Shown here: positions 32,921 to 42,765 of the stretch, in pieces
How positions within the stretch are numbered: the first letter of the stretch is position 1
Layout: every line of letters starts with the position of its first letter
Assembly: GCA_963728355.1 (NCBI GenBank)
Contig: CAVSJQ010000013.1
Coordinates: 62,001 to 126,000, forward strand
Direction: 5' to 3'
DNA length: 64,000 bases
DNA from: Sva-07 sp963728355
GTDB lineage: Bacteria > Actinomycetota > Acidimicrobiia > Acidimicrobiales > Ilumatobacteraceae
The notes under the pieces: model-generated
Databases searched by the model: none
What the model saw: the letters and a program-made list of their open reading frames with translations, nothing else
What the model was told of the DNA's origin: nothing
Translations under genes and position numbers: made by a program

Positions 32921-34025
32921 GTGTCGGAAGAACAATTGCGGGTGGAAGCAGTACGTCGACGATCGGCTGGCGAGACTCCGGCCGAGATCGCAGCAGCGTT
33001 GGGGCGCACGACTCGCTGGGTCAACCAAGACATCCGCCGAGCTCGAGGCACAGATTCTGGCGTCGCGTGCCCGGCTGGTGAACAACCCGCGAGCCCAGTA
33101 CGGATCGTTGGCGATCCAGTGGGATCTGCGCCGTGTCGGCGTCGAGCCGATTCCACCGGCACGCACCATTGAACGGGTGCTGGAACGTGCCGGTGTCGCC
33201 CAACCGCGTCGGCGCCGACCAGAGCACTATCAACCCAAGGGTGTGCCGTATCCGACCCGGATCGACCCCGAGCCAGGGACCACCCATCAGATCGACATGA
33301 TCGGCCCGCGGCATCTGTTCGGTGCTGCCAAGTTCCACACGATGAACCTGATCGATGTCGGCTCGCACCGCGTCGGCAACGACATCGTCACCGAGACCCG
33401 CCCCGCCGTGCTCGTTCAAGCGCTGTGCGGGATCTGGGGACGTGTCGGGGTGCCAGCGGTCGCCCAGTTCGACAACCACGCCAACTTCCGCGGCGGCATC
33501 CCACCGGCATGGCAGCACTTCTCACCAATCGTGGCGGCGTGTCTCGACTTGGACGTGACCGCCCGTTTCATCCCGGTGCGCGAACCGTGGCGCAACGGTG
33601 TTGTCGAACACTTCAACGACGTGTGGGACAAGTCGTTCTTCCGCACCGAAGTGTTCACCAGCGTCGACCACCTGTGCACCGAGAACCAGGCGTTCGTCGA
33701 GTTCCACAACACCCACCACCGCTACAGCGCCCACGCCGGCGCCACCCCCAACCAGATGTGGCACAACCGGCTCTGCCCGACCCTGCCTGCCGACTACCAG
33801 CCACCGACGCGGCTCCCTGCCAAGGGCCGAATCGAAGTCGTCCGCTACATCCGCTCGAACCGCGAGCTCGGCCTGTTCGGCAAACGCATCACCCTCGCCG
33901 AGACCGACATCCACCAATACGTCACCGCGATCATCAAAGTCCGCACCCGCAAACTGATCGTCGTGGACACCAACGGCGAGATCATCCACCACGCCGACTT
34001 CAACTTGTCCCGCGAGCTGCGCTGA
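32921..34025 (+). pseudogene. transposase, integrase-core (rve) type, frameshifted
   Basis: The N-terminal helix-turn-helix (MSEEQLRVEAVRRRSAGETP.., then GRTTRWV) is in one frame from ATG 32921. From about 33035 homologous protein continues in a different frame (SAELEAQILASRARL.., then NNPRAQYGSLAIQWDLRR) to TGA 34025. The catalytic core carries Asp in THQIDMIGPR, Asp in AQFDNHANFRG and Glu in NGVVEHFNDVW (44 residues after the second Asp). The linker expected between the two parts seems to be missing, so a small deletion that also shifts frame is the simplest reading. A programmed +1 shift is less likely. The catalytic part itself looks intact. Confidence 0.75.
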
Positions 34026-34120
34026 CCGGAACGATGTCCTGGCGGAAACCCAACTCAGCCAGCGGAACGATGTCCCTGCGACCCAACCACCTCACACCAA
34101 GCGGAACGATGTCATGGCGG
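34026..34120 (+). repeat. right-end triple repeat of the insertion sequence
   Basis: CCGGAACGATGTCCTGGCGG (34026-34045), GCGGAACGATGTCCCTGCG (34062-34080) and GCGGAACGATGTCATGGCGG (34101-34120) are in inverted orientation to the left-end set. The first follows the transposase stop codon directly. Confidence 0.85.
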
Positions 34121-34219
34121 GCAAGACGTAGCGTCCTGTCACTCGAAGCGTCCGACACCGGCGCGACCGACGCTCGGAGCTTCGTGGAACCGGAGCCGCG
34201 CGTGAGACGTCGAATCAAC

Positions 34220-35077
34220 ATGAAGACACGTATCGTCCCCGTTCTGCTCGTCGCCGCACTGGGCTTCGCCGCCTGCGGGAGTGACTCCGACTCGCCGGCA
34301 GCCGACGATTCGCTGCCACCCGTCGCCGACCGCTATCAGCACCCGACCGGCGAGGACGAGGTCGTCGTCGAGTACGCCGAGGTGGGTGGTTTCGTGCCAC
34401 GTGAGTTCGCTTTTCAGCAGACACCCAACGTGTTGGTGTCGGGCGACGGTCGAGTCTTCGGTCCCGGAGCGCAGATCGCCATCTTCCCAGGGCCCCTGCT
34501 GCCTGCGGTACAGGTCCAGCCGATGAGCGAGGAGGGTATCCAGGCGATCCTCGCAGCCGCCGACGAGGCCGGTCTGCTGCAACAGGTCGACTACGAACAG
34601 CCCACGAACGTGGCGGACGCGACGACAGCTCAGGTGACCATCAACGTGAACGGCGAGACCTACGTGCACGAGGCGTATGCGCTCGGGCTGGCGCTTCCGG
34701 GAGCCGACGGCCAGGAGACCAGCCCCGAGCGGCAGGTGCTCGCCGACTTCATCGCCGCCCTGAACGATCTCTCCACGCTGGTCGGCGCCGACGAGCTCGG
34801 CGAACAGACGATCTTCGAGCCGACCGAGTACGGCATCGAGGCGCTGGTCGTCGACGACCTGTCGGCCTACGGTTCCGACGGGATCGAGCCCACGGTGGAG
34901 GAGTGGCCGGCCGACGTGAGCATGCGCCTCGCCGATGCCGGCGAATGCACCGTCGTGGCCGCCAGCGAGGTCGGCGAGACACTCGCAGCAGCGAATCAGC
35001 TCACGTTCTTCGAGGACGCCGGCGTCACCTATCAAGTGCTCGCCAAGCCGATCCTGCCCGGCACCACCTGCGGCTGA
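34220..35077 (+). CDS. secreted lipoprotein of unknown function
   Basis: A 285-aa predicted lipoprotein. A type II signal peptide ends in the lipobox GFAAC, with the lipid-modified Cys at about residue 19 followed by GSDSDSPAADD, a typical flexible acidic linker. The mature domain has no motif I recognise. It contains two cysteines near the C-terminus (GECTVVAA and GTTCG) that could pair outside the cell. The ATG at 34220 is preferred; an in-frame GTG at 34202 would add six basic residues. It is the first gene after the insertion sequence and is followed by the 31-bp palindrome. Confidence 0.75.
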   Translation: MKTRIVPVLLVAALGFAACGSDSDSPAADDSLPPVADRYQHPTGEDEVVVEYAEVGGFVPREFAFQQTPNVLVSGDGRVFGPGAQIAIFPGPLLPAVQVQPMSEEGIQAILAAADEAGLLQQVDYEQPTNVADATTAQVTINVNGETYVHEAYALGLALPGADGQETSPERQVLADFIAALNDLSTLVGADELGEQTIFEPTEYGIEALVVDDLSAYGSDGIEPTVEEWPADVSMRLADAGECTVVAASEVGETLAAANQLTFFEDAGVTYQVLAKPILPGTTCG

Positions 35078-35079
35078 TC

Positions 35080-35110
35080 GTTACGCCCGGGGTCTGACCC
35101 CTGGCGTAAC
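35080..35110. repeat. 31-bp palindromic repeat, copy 2 (lipoprotein/nucS convergent junction)
   Basis: GTTACGCCCGGGGTC then TGACCCCTGGCGTAAC. It begins 3 bp after the lipoprotein stop and ends 7 bp before the nucS stop on the other strand, a position suitable for a bidirectional terminator. Confidence 0.9.
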
Positions 35111-35117
35111 GCCTGGG

Positions 35118-35777
35118 TCAGAAGAGGCGGAGTTCGTCGGGGCGCATGCCGCGGAGTTCGTCGTAGTCGACTTCGACCCAGCGGAACCCGCGTGCTTCGG
35201 CGAGCACCTTGGCCTGCGGCTTGACCACCTGGGCGACGAAGACGCCGCGGACGTCGCCGAGCGACGAATCGAGGTGCAGGCGCTCGATGTAGCGGGCGAG
35301 CTGTTCGACGCCGTCGATCTCGCCGCGTCGCTTCACCTCGACGGCCACGACCGTGTCGGTCGCGTCACGGCACACGAGATCGATCGGCCCGATCGCGGTG
35401 GGATACTCGCGGCGCACGAGCGTCAGCCCCTCCTCGATCGCGTGCGGGCTCGCCGCCAGCAGCTCCTGGAGGTGTGCCTCGACACCGTCCTTCTGGAGTC
35501 CGGGATCGTCGCCCAGTTCGGCCGAGACGTCGCTGAGCACCTCGTGCAGGGTGATCGTGAGCGTCTCCTGCTTCGGGTTGGTGACCACCCAGTGGTCGCC
35601 GTTGTCGAGGAGGTTGTTCGGGGCGTTCATCCAGTTCAAGGGCTTGTACGCACCTCCGTCGGCGTGGATGGCGACGCAGCCATCCGCTTTCACCATGATC
35701 AGCCGGGTGGCCTCGGGAAGGTGGGCATCGAGCCGACCGGAGTAGTCGACGGAACAGCGGGCGATCACCAGACGCAC
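35118..35777 (-). CDS. nucS: mismatch-specific endonuclease NucS/EndoMS
   Basis: A 219-aa NucS, the nuclease of the non-canonical mismatch repair found in actinobacteria and archaea lacking MutS/MutL. The N-terminal dimerisation/DNA-binding domain begins LVIARCSVDYSGRL. The RecB-like nuclease core has GPIDLVCRD (Asp133), VAVEVKRRG (Glu147, Lys149) and QLARYIERL (Gln159, Tyr163). The C-terminus DELRLF fits the sliding-clamp-binding tail that lets DnaN activate the enzyme. Length matches mycobacterial NucS. The GTG at 35777 lies 11 bp after the kinase gene, so the two may be co-transcribed. Confidence 0.94.
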   Translation of the reverse strand: MRLVIARCSVDYSGRLDAHLPEATRLIMVKADGCVAIHADGGAYKPLNWMNAPNNLLDNGDHWVVTNPKQETLTITLHEVLSDVSAELGDDPGLQKDGVEAHLQELLAASPHAIEEGLTLVRREYPTAIGPIDLVCRDATDTVVAVEVKRRGEIDGVEQLARYIERLHLDSSLGDVRGVFVAQVVKPQAKVLAEARGFRWVEVDYDELRGMRPDELRLF

Positions 35778-35788
35778 GGACGGCGACG

Positions 35789-37423
35789 CTACCTGTTGAG
35801 TCGGGGTCGTTCTGCTTCGACGTGTTCGCGCATGCGCTTCTGGATCAATTCGCGCCGGTCCTGCAGTTCCCGATAGGTCACGCGGTTGACCGTCGGGTCG
35901 AGCCCCATTGATGCCTTGACGCCGTCCATGTCGAACTCGACCGCACTGGGGTCGACGCCGAGTTCGCGGCCGAGGCGTTCGCCGTGCTTCTGGGCGAACA
36001 GCATCGAGATGTTGGCGACCTCGCCGAGCAGATCGAGCTCCGGGGCGAGACGGGCGATCGCGCCGTCGAGGAACACCATGTTCTTCACGTAGAGCATCAG
36101 CTCCTTGGGAAGCTTGGCGCCGTAGCCGAGCAGCGCCTTGACCACACGCTGCACCTCCTGCACCATCTCCTCGCCGGTCAGGGTGGTCGGGTCGATCACG
36201 TCCTCTTCGAGCCGCAGGTCCGTGATCACCGCTTCGAGGTCGGTGTCCATCGGCAGTGCGCCGAGATCCCGCAGTGCCGCCATCTGACCGCGCACGTCGT
36301 TGGTCGTGGCACCGAGCATCAATCGCAGGAACGCGTTGCGACGTGCACCGCTGAGCCGCCCGACGATGCCGTAGTCGAGCAGCGCCGTGCGGCCGTCGGC
36401 GAGCACGAACAGGTTGCCGCCGTGCAGGTCGCCGTGGAAGATGCCCTCCACGATGGCGCCCTCCATGAAGGCGATCATCGCGGTGCGCACGACCTCTTCG
36501 GTGTCGATGCCGGCATCCTGCATGCCGACGACGTCGTCGAAATTGAATCCGTAGACCCGCTCCATCACCAGCACACGCCGCGTCACCAACCTCGGATGTG
36601 GCCGCGGGACGATGTACTGGTGCTGGTCGAGGTCGTGGAGCATCGCCGCCACGTCGAGCATGTTGGCCGCCTCCATCCGGAAGTCGAGCTCCTCGACGAT
36701 CGTCTCGGCGAACAGCTCGACCAGCGCAGGTGGGTTGGCGAGCGCAGCGACCGGGATGCGACCGACGAGATAGGGCGCGAGCCACGCCATCACCCGCAGG
36801 TCCTTGCGGACCAGGCGGGCCACGGTGGTCCGCTGGACCTTCACCACCACGCTCTCGCCGGTGAGCAGCGTCGCCGCGTGCACCTGGGCGATCGATGCGG
36901 CGGCGAGCGGTGTCTCGTCGAACCACGCGAAGACGTCCTCGAGACGGGCGCCGAGATCCTGTTCGACCGTCAGGCGCACCTCGTCGAACGGCTCGGCGGG
37001 AACCTGATCGCGACACTTCTTGAATTCGCTGACCAGCTCCGGTGGGAACAGGCCCTCGCCCGATGAGATGATCTGGCCGAGTTTGATGTAGGTCGGGCCG
37101 AGCGCCTCGGCGGCGAGGCGGAGTCGCCGTGAGACGTCGCTGCGGCTGGCTTCGGGCGTGGCGAACTTCTTGCGCCGCTTCTTGAGCATCCACGGAGTGA
37201 TCGCGGTGCCGAGATGACCGATCACGGTGAGCACTCGAGCGCCGGGCGGCAGCGTGGAGGGCGCCGTCAGCCCAGGGACTTCGGCCTGTGCCTGGCGGCG
37301 CAGCCGAGCGGCCAGATGGGACCAGCGGATGTCGTCGCGGTCGAGTTCCCACGGTGCGGTATCGGTGAACGATCCCCACGCGAGGTCGGAGGGGCGGTCG
37401 AGTTCCGCGGGCGAGATCGTCAC
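35789..37423 (-). CDS. ABC1/UbiB-family atypical protein kinase
   Basis: A 544-aa UbiB/ABC1-like kinase. The conserved motifs appear in order: KLGQ (YIKLGQIISS), Ala-rich nucleotide loop LAAASIAQVHAA, catalytic ExD region EELDFRMEAANM, catalytic-loop HGDLHGGNLF and DFG-equivalent LDYGIVGRLSG. Unlike many UbiB proteins there is no obvious C-terminal transmembrane pair. Members act as ATPases or kinases in quinone or lipid homeostasis, and the target here is unknown. The GTG at 37423 is the first start giving a family-like N-terminus, but its binding site is weak. It is divergent from the VOC gene and upstream of nucS. Confidence 0.88.
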   Translation of the reverse strand: MTISPAELDRPSDLAWGSFTDTAPWELDRDDIRWSHLAARLRRQAQAEVPGLTAPSTLPPGARVLTVIGHLGTAITPWMLKKRRKKFATPEASRSDVSRRLRLAAEALGPTYIKLGQIISSGEGLFPPELVSEFKKCRDQVPAEPFDEVRLTVEQDLGARLEDVFAWFDETPLAAASIAQVHAATLLTGESVVVKVQRTTVARLVRKDLRVMAWLAPYLVGRIPVAALANPPALVELFAETIVEELDFRMEAANMLDVAAMLHDLDQHQYIVPRPHPRLVTRRVLVMERVYGFNFDDVVGMQDAGIDTEEVVRTAMIAFMEGAIVEGIFHGDLHGGNLFVLADGRTALLDYGIVGRLSGARRNAFLRLMLGATTNDVRGQMAALRDLGALPMDTDLEAVITDLRLEEDVIDPTTLTGEEMVQEVQRVVKALLGYGAKLPKELMLYVKNMVFLDGAIARLAPELDLLGEVANISMLFAQKHGERLGRELGVDPSAVEFDMDGVKASMGLDPTVNRVTYRELQDRRELIQKRMREHVEAERPRLNR

Positions 37424-37477
37424 CCTGACATGATGCCGGATTCTCGATCGTTCGTCGCCGCGAGGCAACATCTCGTC

Positions 37478-37942
37478 ATGACTGCGCGACCGTTCCGTGT
37501 TCTCGGGCTCCAACAGATCGCCATCGGCGGTCTCGACAAATCGGCGTTGAGCGGGTTGTGGACCGGACTCCTCGGTGTGCAGAAGGTCAGCGACTACGTG
37601 AGCGAGTCGGAGAACGTCGACGAGGACATCCTGCGCCTCGGGGACGGCCCGCATGCCGTCGAGATCGATCTGATGCAGCCGCTCGATCCCGAACGCTCAC
37701 CGAAGGTGCACGTCCCGACGCTCAACCACGTCGGCGTGTGGATCGACGACCTGGCGGCGTGCGTCGAGTGGCTCGCCGAACGGGGCGTGCGCTTCACGCC
37801 CGGCGGGATCCGCAAGGGCGCGGCCGGCCACGACGTGTGCTTCATCCACCCGAAGGGCAACGACGACACCCCACGAAGCGGGGAAGGGGTGCTGATCGAG
37901 TTGGTGCAGGCGCCGCCCGACGTGATCGAAGCGCTGGGCTGA
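37478..37942 (+). CDS. VOC-superfamily protein, methylmalonyl-CoA epimerase-like
   Basis: A 154-aa glyoxalase/VOC protein with two beta-alpha-beta-beta-beta modules. LNHVGVWIDDL (His ligand), the tail motif CFIHPKGNDD and VLIELVQAP (Glu ligand) resemble methylmalonyl-CoA epimerase. The first metal ligand, normally His in DHIAIAV, is Gln here (LQQIAIGGLD), so metal binding or reaction may differ. The ATG at 37478 is chosen; an in-frame ATG at 37433 would add 15 residues. Its stop overlaps the CoA-transferase start (TGATG), suggesting joint work on an acyl-CoA. Confidence 0.8.
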   Translation: MTARPFRVLGLQQIAIGGLDKSALSGLWTGLLGVQKVSDYVSESENVDEDILRLGDGPHAVEIDLMQPLDPERSPKVHVPTLNHVGVWIDDLAACVEWLAERGVRFTPGGIRKGAAGHDVCFIHPKGNDDTPRSGEGVLIELVQAPPDVIEALG

Positions 37943-39159
37943 TGGAGCAGCCAACCGGCTCGACGACCGACGCAGTGGGTGACGGGCCGGGCGGCGGACC
38001 GCTCGCCGGTGTCCGCGTGGTCGAACTCGGCGTGTGGGTGGCCGGCCCGGCAGCGGGTGGGATCATGGCGGACTGGGGCGCCGACGTGATCAAGGTCGAG
38101 GCCGCCTCTGGAGATCCTCAGCGGGCGGTGTTCGGCTCGGTCGGACTCGACGGCACGATGCCGGTGCCGCCCTTCGAGGTCGACAACCGCGGCAAGCGAT
38201 CGATCGTGCTCGACCTGCGGGACTTCGACGACCACGCTGCGTTCGACCGACTGTTGTCGAGCGCCGACGTGCTGGTCACCAACATGCGTCCCGGTGCGCT
38301 GGAACGGCTGGAGCTGGGCCCCGACCGGGTGTGCGCACGCCACCCGCGTCTCGTGTACGGCGCGATCTCGGGTTACGGCCTCGACGGCGAGGACCGCGAT
38401 CGCGCTGGGTACGACATCGGTGCGTTCTGGGCGCGGTCGGGGCTCGCCCACACGATGGTCCCGCCCGGCGAGATGCCACCCGGCCTTCGTTCGGGAATGG
38501 GCGACCACCAGACCGGGATGACGCTCGTCGCCGGGGTGATGGCCAAGCTGTTCGAGCGCGAGCGGACCGGTCGCGGCGGGCTGGTGTCGACCAGCCTGCT
38601 GCGTACCGGCATGTACTCGATCGCCTGGGATTTCGGGATCCAGCTGCGTTTCGATCGGCGCGAGTCCACCAAGCCTCGGGATCGCAGCCGCGCCCCGCTG
38701 ATCAACAGCTACCGGACGGGCGACGACCGGGTCTTCTGGTTGATCTGTCTCGAGGCCGATCGCCACTGGCCGCAGGTGCTCGCCGCGATCGAGCGTCCGG
38801 AGCTGGCCGACGACCCCAAGTACGTCGATGCGACCACGCGCATGACCCATGCGCAGGAGCTGATCGCCGAACTCGACCGCGTGTTCGCCACGCGGCCGCT
38901 GTCGGAGTGGGCCGAGCGATTCGACCAGCACGATGTGTGGTGGGCGCCGGTGCAGTCGATCGTCGACGTCATCGCCGACCCGCAGGCGCAGTCGGGGTTC
39001 GTCGAGATGACCCCCCGAGCAGGCGACGAGCCGTTCCGCGCCGTCGCCACGCCCGTCGACTTCGACGGTCACGTCGTGCGTGCTGGTCCCGTGCCGGCGC
39101 TGGGCGAGCACACCGAGGAGGTCCTGCGCGAGCTGGGCGACGTCCTCGAACCACCGTGA
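37942..39159 (+). CDS. family III CoA transferase (CaiB/BaiF)
   Basis: A 405-aa CoA transferase. The N-terminal segment is LAGVRVVELGVWVAGPAAGG, followed by ADWGADVIKVEAASGD, DNRGKRSIVLDLRD and VLVTNMRPGALERL. The catalytic Asp is probably that in GMGDHQTGMTLVAG. The C-terminal domain has DVWWAPVQSIVDVIADPQAQ. Such enzymes exchange CoA between carboxylic acids, for example oxalate, succinate, carnitine or bile acid derivatives. With the VOC protein and the neighbouring crotonase this hints at an acyl-CoA degradation group; the substrate is not identifiable. The ATG overlaps the VOC stop. Confidence 0.9.
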   Translation: MEQPTGSTTDAVGDGPGGGPLAGVRVVELGVWVAGPAAGGIMADWGADVIKVEAASGDPQRAVFGSVGLDGTMPVPPFEVDNRGKRSIVLDLRDFDDHAAFDRLLSSADVLVTNMRPGALERLELGPDRVCARHPRLVYGAISGYGLDGEDRDRAGYDIGAFWARSGLAHTMVPPGEMPPGLRSGMGDHQTGMTLVAGVMAKLFERERTGRGGLVSTSLLRTGMYSIAWDFGIQLRFDRRESTKPRDRSRAPLINSYRTGDDRVFWLICLEADRHWPQVLAAIERPELADDPKYVDATTRMTHAQELIAELDRVFATRPLSEWAERFDQHDVWWAPVQSIVDVIADPQAQSGFVEMTPRAGDEPFRAVATPVDFDGHVVRAGPVPALGEHTEEVLRELGDVLEPP

Positions 39160-39193
39160 GTCGGCGTCGAGACCACGGTTCGGGCGTGGTGGT

Positions 39194-39292
39194 GATGAGC
39201 CAACCGCCCTGATACGGGCTTTTCGCTCATCGCTGGGGCGGTGATGGGGGAGGCGATGAGCGAAGCGCCCACATGCGGGCTTTTCGCTCATC
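39194..39292. repeat. two 38-bp GATGAGC...GCTCATC palindromic repeats in tandem
   Basis: Copy 2 spans 39194-39231 and copy 3 spans 39255-39292. Both begin GATGAGC, have CCGCCC or GCGCCC, then CGGGCTTTTCGCTCATC at the end. They share an extended identical 3' half including GGGCTTTTCGCTCATCGCT. They lie between the converging CoA-transferase and enoyl-CoA hydratase genes. Confidence 0.8.
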
Positions 39293-39294
39293 GC

Positions 39295-40131
39295 TCAGAA
39301 GGTCGGTGGGCGTTTCTCTGTGAGGGCGGCGACACCTTCGCGGTACTCGGCGGTGCCCATCGCCTCGTCGAGCAGGCGGAGTGAGTCGGCGACCGATTCG
39401 GCCGGGTCGTGGCGCAGGAGATCGGCGGCGATCTGGGCCTTGGTCATCGTCACCGCGTTCGGCCCGGCGGTGGCGGCGAGCATCCGTCCGTAGGACCGAG
39501 CGGCTGCGAGCGTGAGGGCGCCATCGGCCTCGACGCCGTTCCACAGCCCCCAGTCGGCGGTCTCGGCGCCGGTGACGATCCGCCCCGAGAGCAAGAGGTC
39601 GTTCGCCCGCGTCACGCCGACGAGCCGTGGCAGCATCCAGCTGGCACCGTATTCGGCCGGCAGTCCGAGCTTCGGCGCAGCGGTGGTGAGTTTGGCCGAG
39701 GCCGCAACGAAGCGCAGGTCGCAGAACAGCACGAGTGACAGCCCGATGCCGGCGCAGGCGCCGTTGACCGCCGCGATGATCGGCAGTCGGTAGCCGAGCT
39801 GCCACACCATGTCGGCATCGAGCCCGGCGCCGCCGCCCGGTCGCGCCGGTTCGGACGGCAGTCCGCTGTCGTAGCCGCCGCGCTCGCCGTGGTCGGCGAG
39901 CGCCTTCGAGTCGCCACCGACGCAGAACGCCGGCGGCGTGCCCGTGACCACGACGGCGCGTACGTCGTCGCGGTGCTCGATGTCCGCCATCACCCGTCGG
40001 TACTCGGCGTGCATCGTGCCGGTCCATGCGTTGTGGCGGTGCGGTCGGTGCAGCCAGACGGTGGCCACACGGTCGGCAATCTCCCAGCGGATCGCGCTGA
40101 GCTCGTCGCTGATCGGCGCCGTTGCACTCAT
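39295..40131 (-). CDS. enoyl-CoA hydratase/isomerase family protein
   Basis: A 278-aa crotonase. VATVWLHRPHRHNAW is near the start, the first oxyanion-hole segment is FCVGGDSKAL, then AAVNGACAGIGLSLVLFCDLRF, and APKLGLPAEYGASWMLPRLVG. An acid in the AEYG position is present, while the other classical Glu is replaced, so the exact reaction is uncertain. A C-terminal helix ends in YREGVAALTEKRPPTF, typical of the family. The ATG at 40131 overlaps the cysQ stop (ATGA). The stop is 2 bp from the repeat pair. Confidence 0.87.
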   Translation of the reverse strand: MSATAPISDELSAIRWEIADRVATVWLHRPHRHNAWTGTMHAEYRRVMADIEHRDDVRAVVVTGTPPAFCVGGDSKALADHGERGGYDSGLPSEPARPGGGAGLDADMVWQLGYRLPIIAAVNGACAGIGLSLVLFCDLRFVAASAKLTTAAPKLGLPAEYGASWMLPRLVGVTRANDLLLSGRIVTGAETADWGLWNGVEADGALTLAAARSYGRMLAATAGPNAVTMTKAQIAADLLRHDPAESVADSLRLLDEAMGTAEYREGVAALTEKRPPTF

Positions 40132-40874
40132 CCCCACATCGCCTTCAACACGCGCTCGGCGAACTCCGGTCGGCACACGATGAAGTCGGGCAGCCACGGG
40201 TCTCGGTCGTTGTAGACGATCGGCGATCCGTCGAGGCGGCTGACGTGGAAACCGGAGGCGAGTGCCACCCCGGCGGGGGCGGCCGAGTCCCACTGGTACA
40301 TGCCCCCGTCGTGCACGTAGATGTCGGTCTCGCCCATCACCACCGACATCGCCTTCGCTCCAGCCGACCCGAGCCGGACGGCATCACAGTCGAGCCCCTC
40401 GGCGACGAGCACGGCGGCGTAGGGCGCCCGGTTCCGGGACGTGACGAGGATCGGCCGCTCACGGTCGAACGGCGGCATCGGCGTGGGGTCGTCGGTGGTG
40501 AACGTCCGACCTATCGCCGGCAGGCTCACGGCTGCGGCTCCGAAGCCGTCGCCGGTCCACAAGGCGACGTGCACCGCCCAGTCGATGCGTCCGGGTTCGC
40601 TGAACTCGCGTGTCCCGTCGAGCGGATCGACGATCCACACCCGGTCGGCGCCGAAGCGACGCGGGTCCTCGCGGCCTTCCTCCGACAGCACGGCGTCGTC
40701 GGGTCGGTGAGTGGCGAATTCGTGGGCGAGGAATCGCTGCGCGAGGGCATCGCCGGCATCCTTGACGTCCCACGTGGACGCACCGTCGGCGAAGAGCTTC
40801 TCGCGCAACTCCAGCAGCAGATGTCCGGCTTGCGTCGCCAAGCGGGTGGCGAGCTGTCCGTCGGTCTCCTGCAT
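40128..40874 (-). CDS. cysQ: inositol-monophosphatase-family phosphatase, CysQ-like
   Basis: A 248-aa metal-dependent phosphatase. Metal-site residues lie in LSEEGRED, VWIVDPLDGTREFSEPG (the DPLDGT motif) and YQWDSAAPAGVAL (the WDxAA motif). The EFxEPGRxDWAVHVAL wording is characteristic of CysQ, which removes 3'-phosphoadenosine 5'-phosphate from sulfate assimilation. Inositol-1-phosphatase activity is an alternative. The ATG at 40874 gives a normal length. It is co-directional with ettA, separated by the 31-bp palindrome, and overlaps the enoyl-CoA hydratase gene. Confidence 0.88.
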   Translation of the reverse strand: MQETDGQLATRLATQAGHLLLELREKLFADGASTWDVKDAGDALAQRFLAHEFATHRPDDAVLSEEGREDPRRFGADRVWIVDPLDGTREFSEPGRIDWAVHVALWTGDGFGAAAVSLPAIGRTFTTDDPTPMPPFDRERPILVTSRNRAPYAAVLVAEGLDCDAVRLGSAGAKAMSVVMGETDIYVHDGGMYQWDSAAPAGVALASGFHVSRLDGSPIVYNDRDPWLPDFIVCRPEFAERVLKAMWG

Positions 40875-40930
40875 CGAGCCAGTCTGCCAGCTGAGTTCCA
40901 CCAACTGGCCGACGTGGTGGTGGCGGGTGT

Positions 40931-40961
40931 GTGACGCCGGGGGTCTGACCCCCGGGGTCAC
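40931..40961. repeat. 31-bp palindromic repeat, copy 3 (ettA-cysQ gap)
   Basis: GTGACGCCGGGGGTC then TGACCCCCGGGGTCAC. This copy lies after the ettA stop and upstream of cysQ on the same strand, and both outer arms read GTGAC/GTCAC rather than GTTAC/GTAAC. Confidence 0.88.
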
Positions 40962-40963
40962 GG

Positions 40964-42637
<1,674 letters not shown>

Positions 42638-42765
42638 GGTGAATCGAGGCTAGCGAGGGAGCTCGGTCAGCAGGGCCGGCACCCCGCACGGCTCAAGAAG
42701 GTCGGCCGAACGCCCGATGCACACCATGGTCGACACGGAGTCGATCGGCGACTGGGCGGAGCAGC

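Larger units (their letters stand above)
32794..34125 (+). mobile_element. degenerate insertion sequence with an rve-type (DDE) transposase
   Basis: A transposase-coding region is flanked by inverted sets of three related repeats at each end. A 19-bp sequence beginning CGCAGGGACATCG at 32801-32819 is exactly complementary to 34062-34080. The 7-bp ACGTAGC occurs immediately outside both ends (32787-32793 and 34126-34132) and is a candidate target-site duplication; the limits given assume this. The element lies between the divergent formaldehyde dehydrogenase and lipoprotein genes. The transposase reading frame is interrupted, so the copy is probably not autonomous. Confidence 0.8.

Noticed and set aside
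32886..34025. A complete 379-aa transposase read from the upstream alternative start
   Set aside because: The first about 45 residues in that frame are not homologous protein; the real N-terminal helix-turn-helix is in another frame from 32921.
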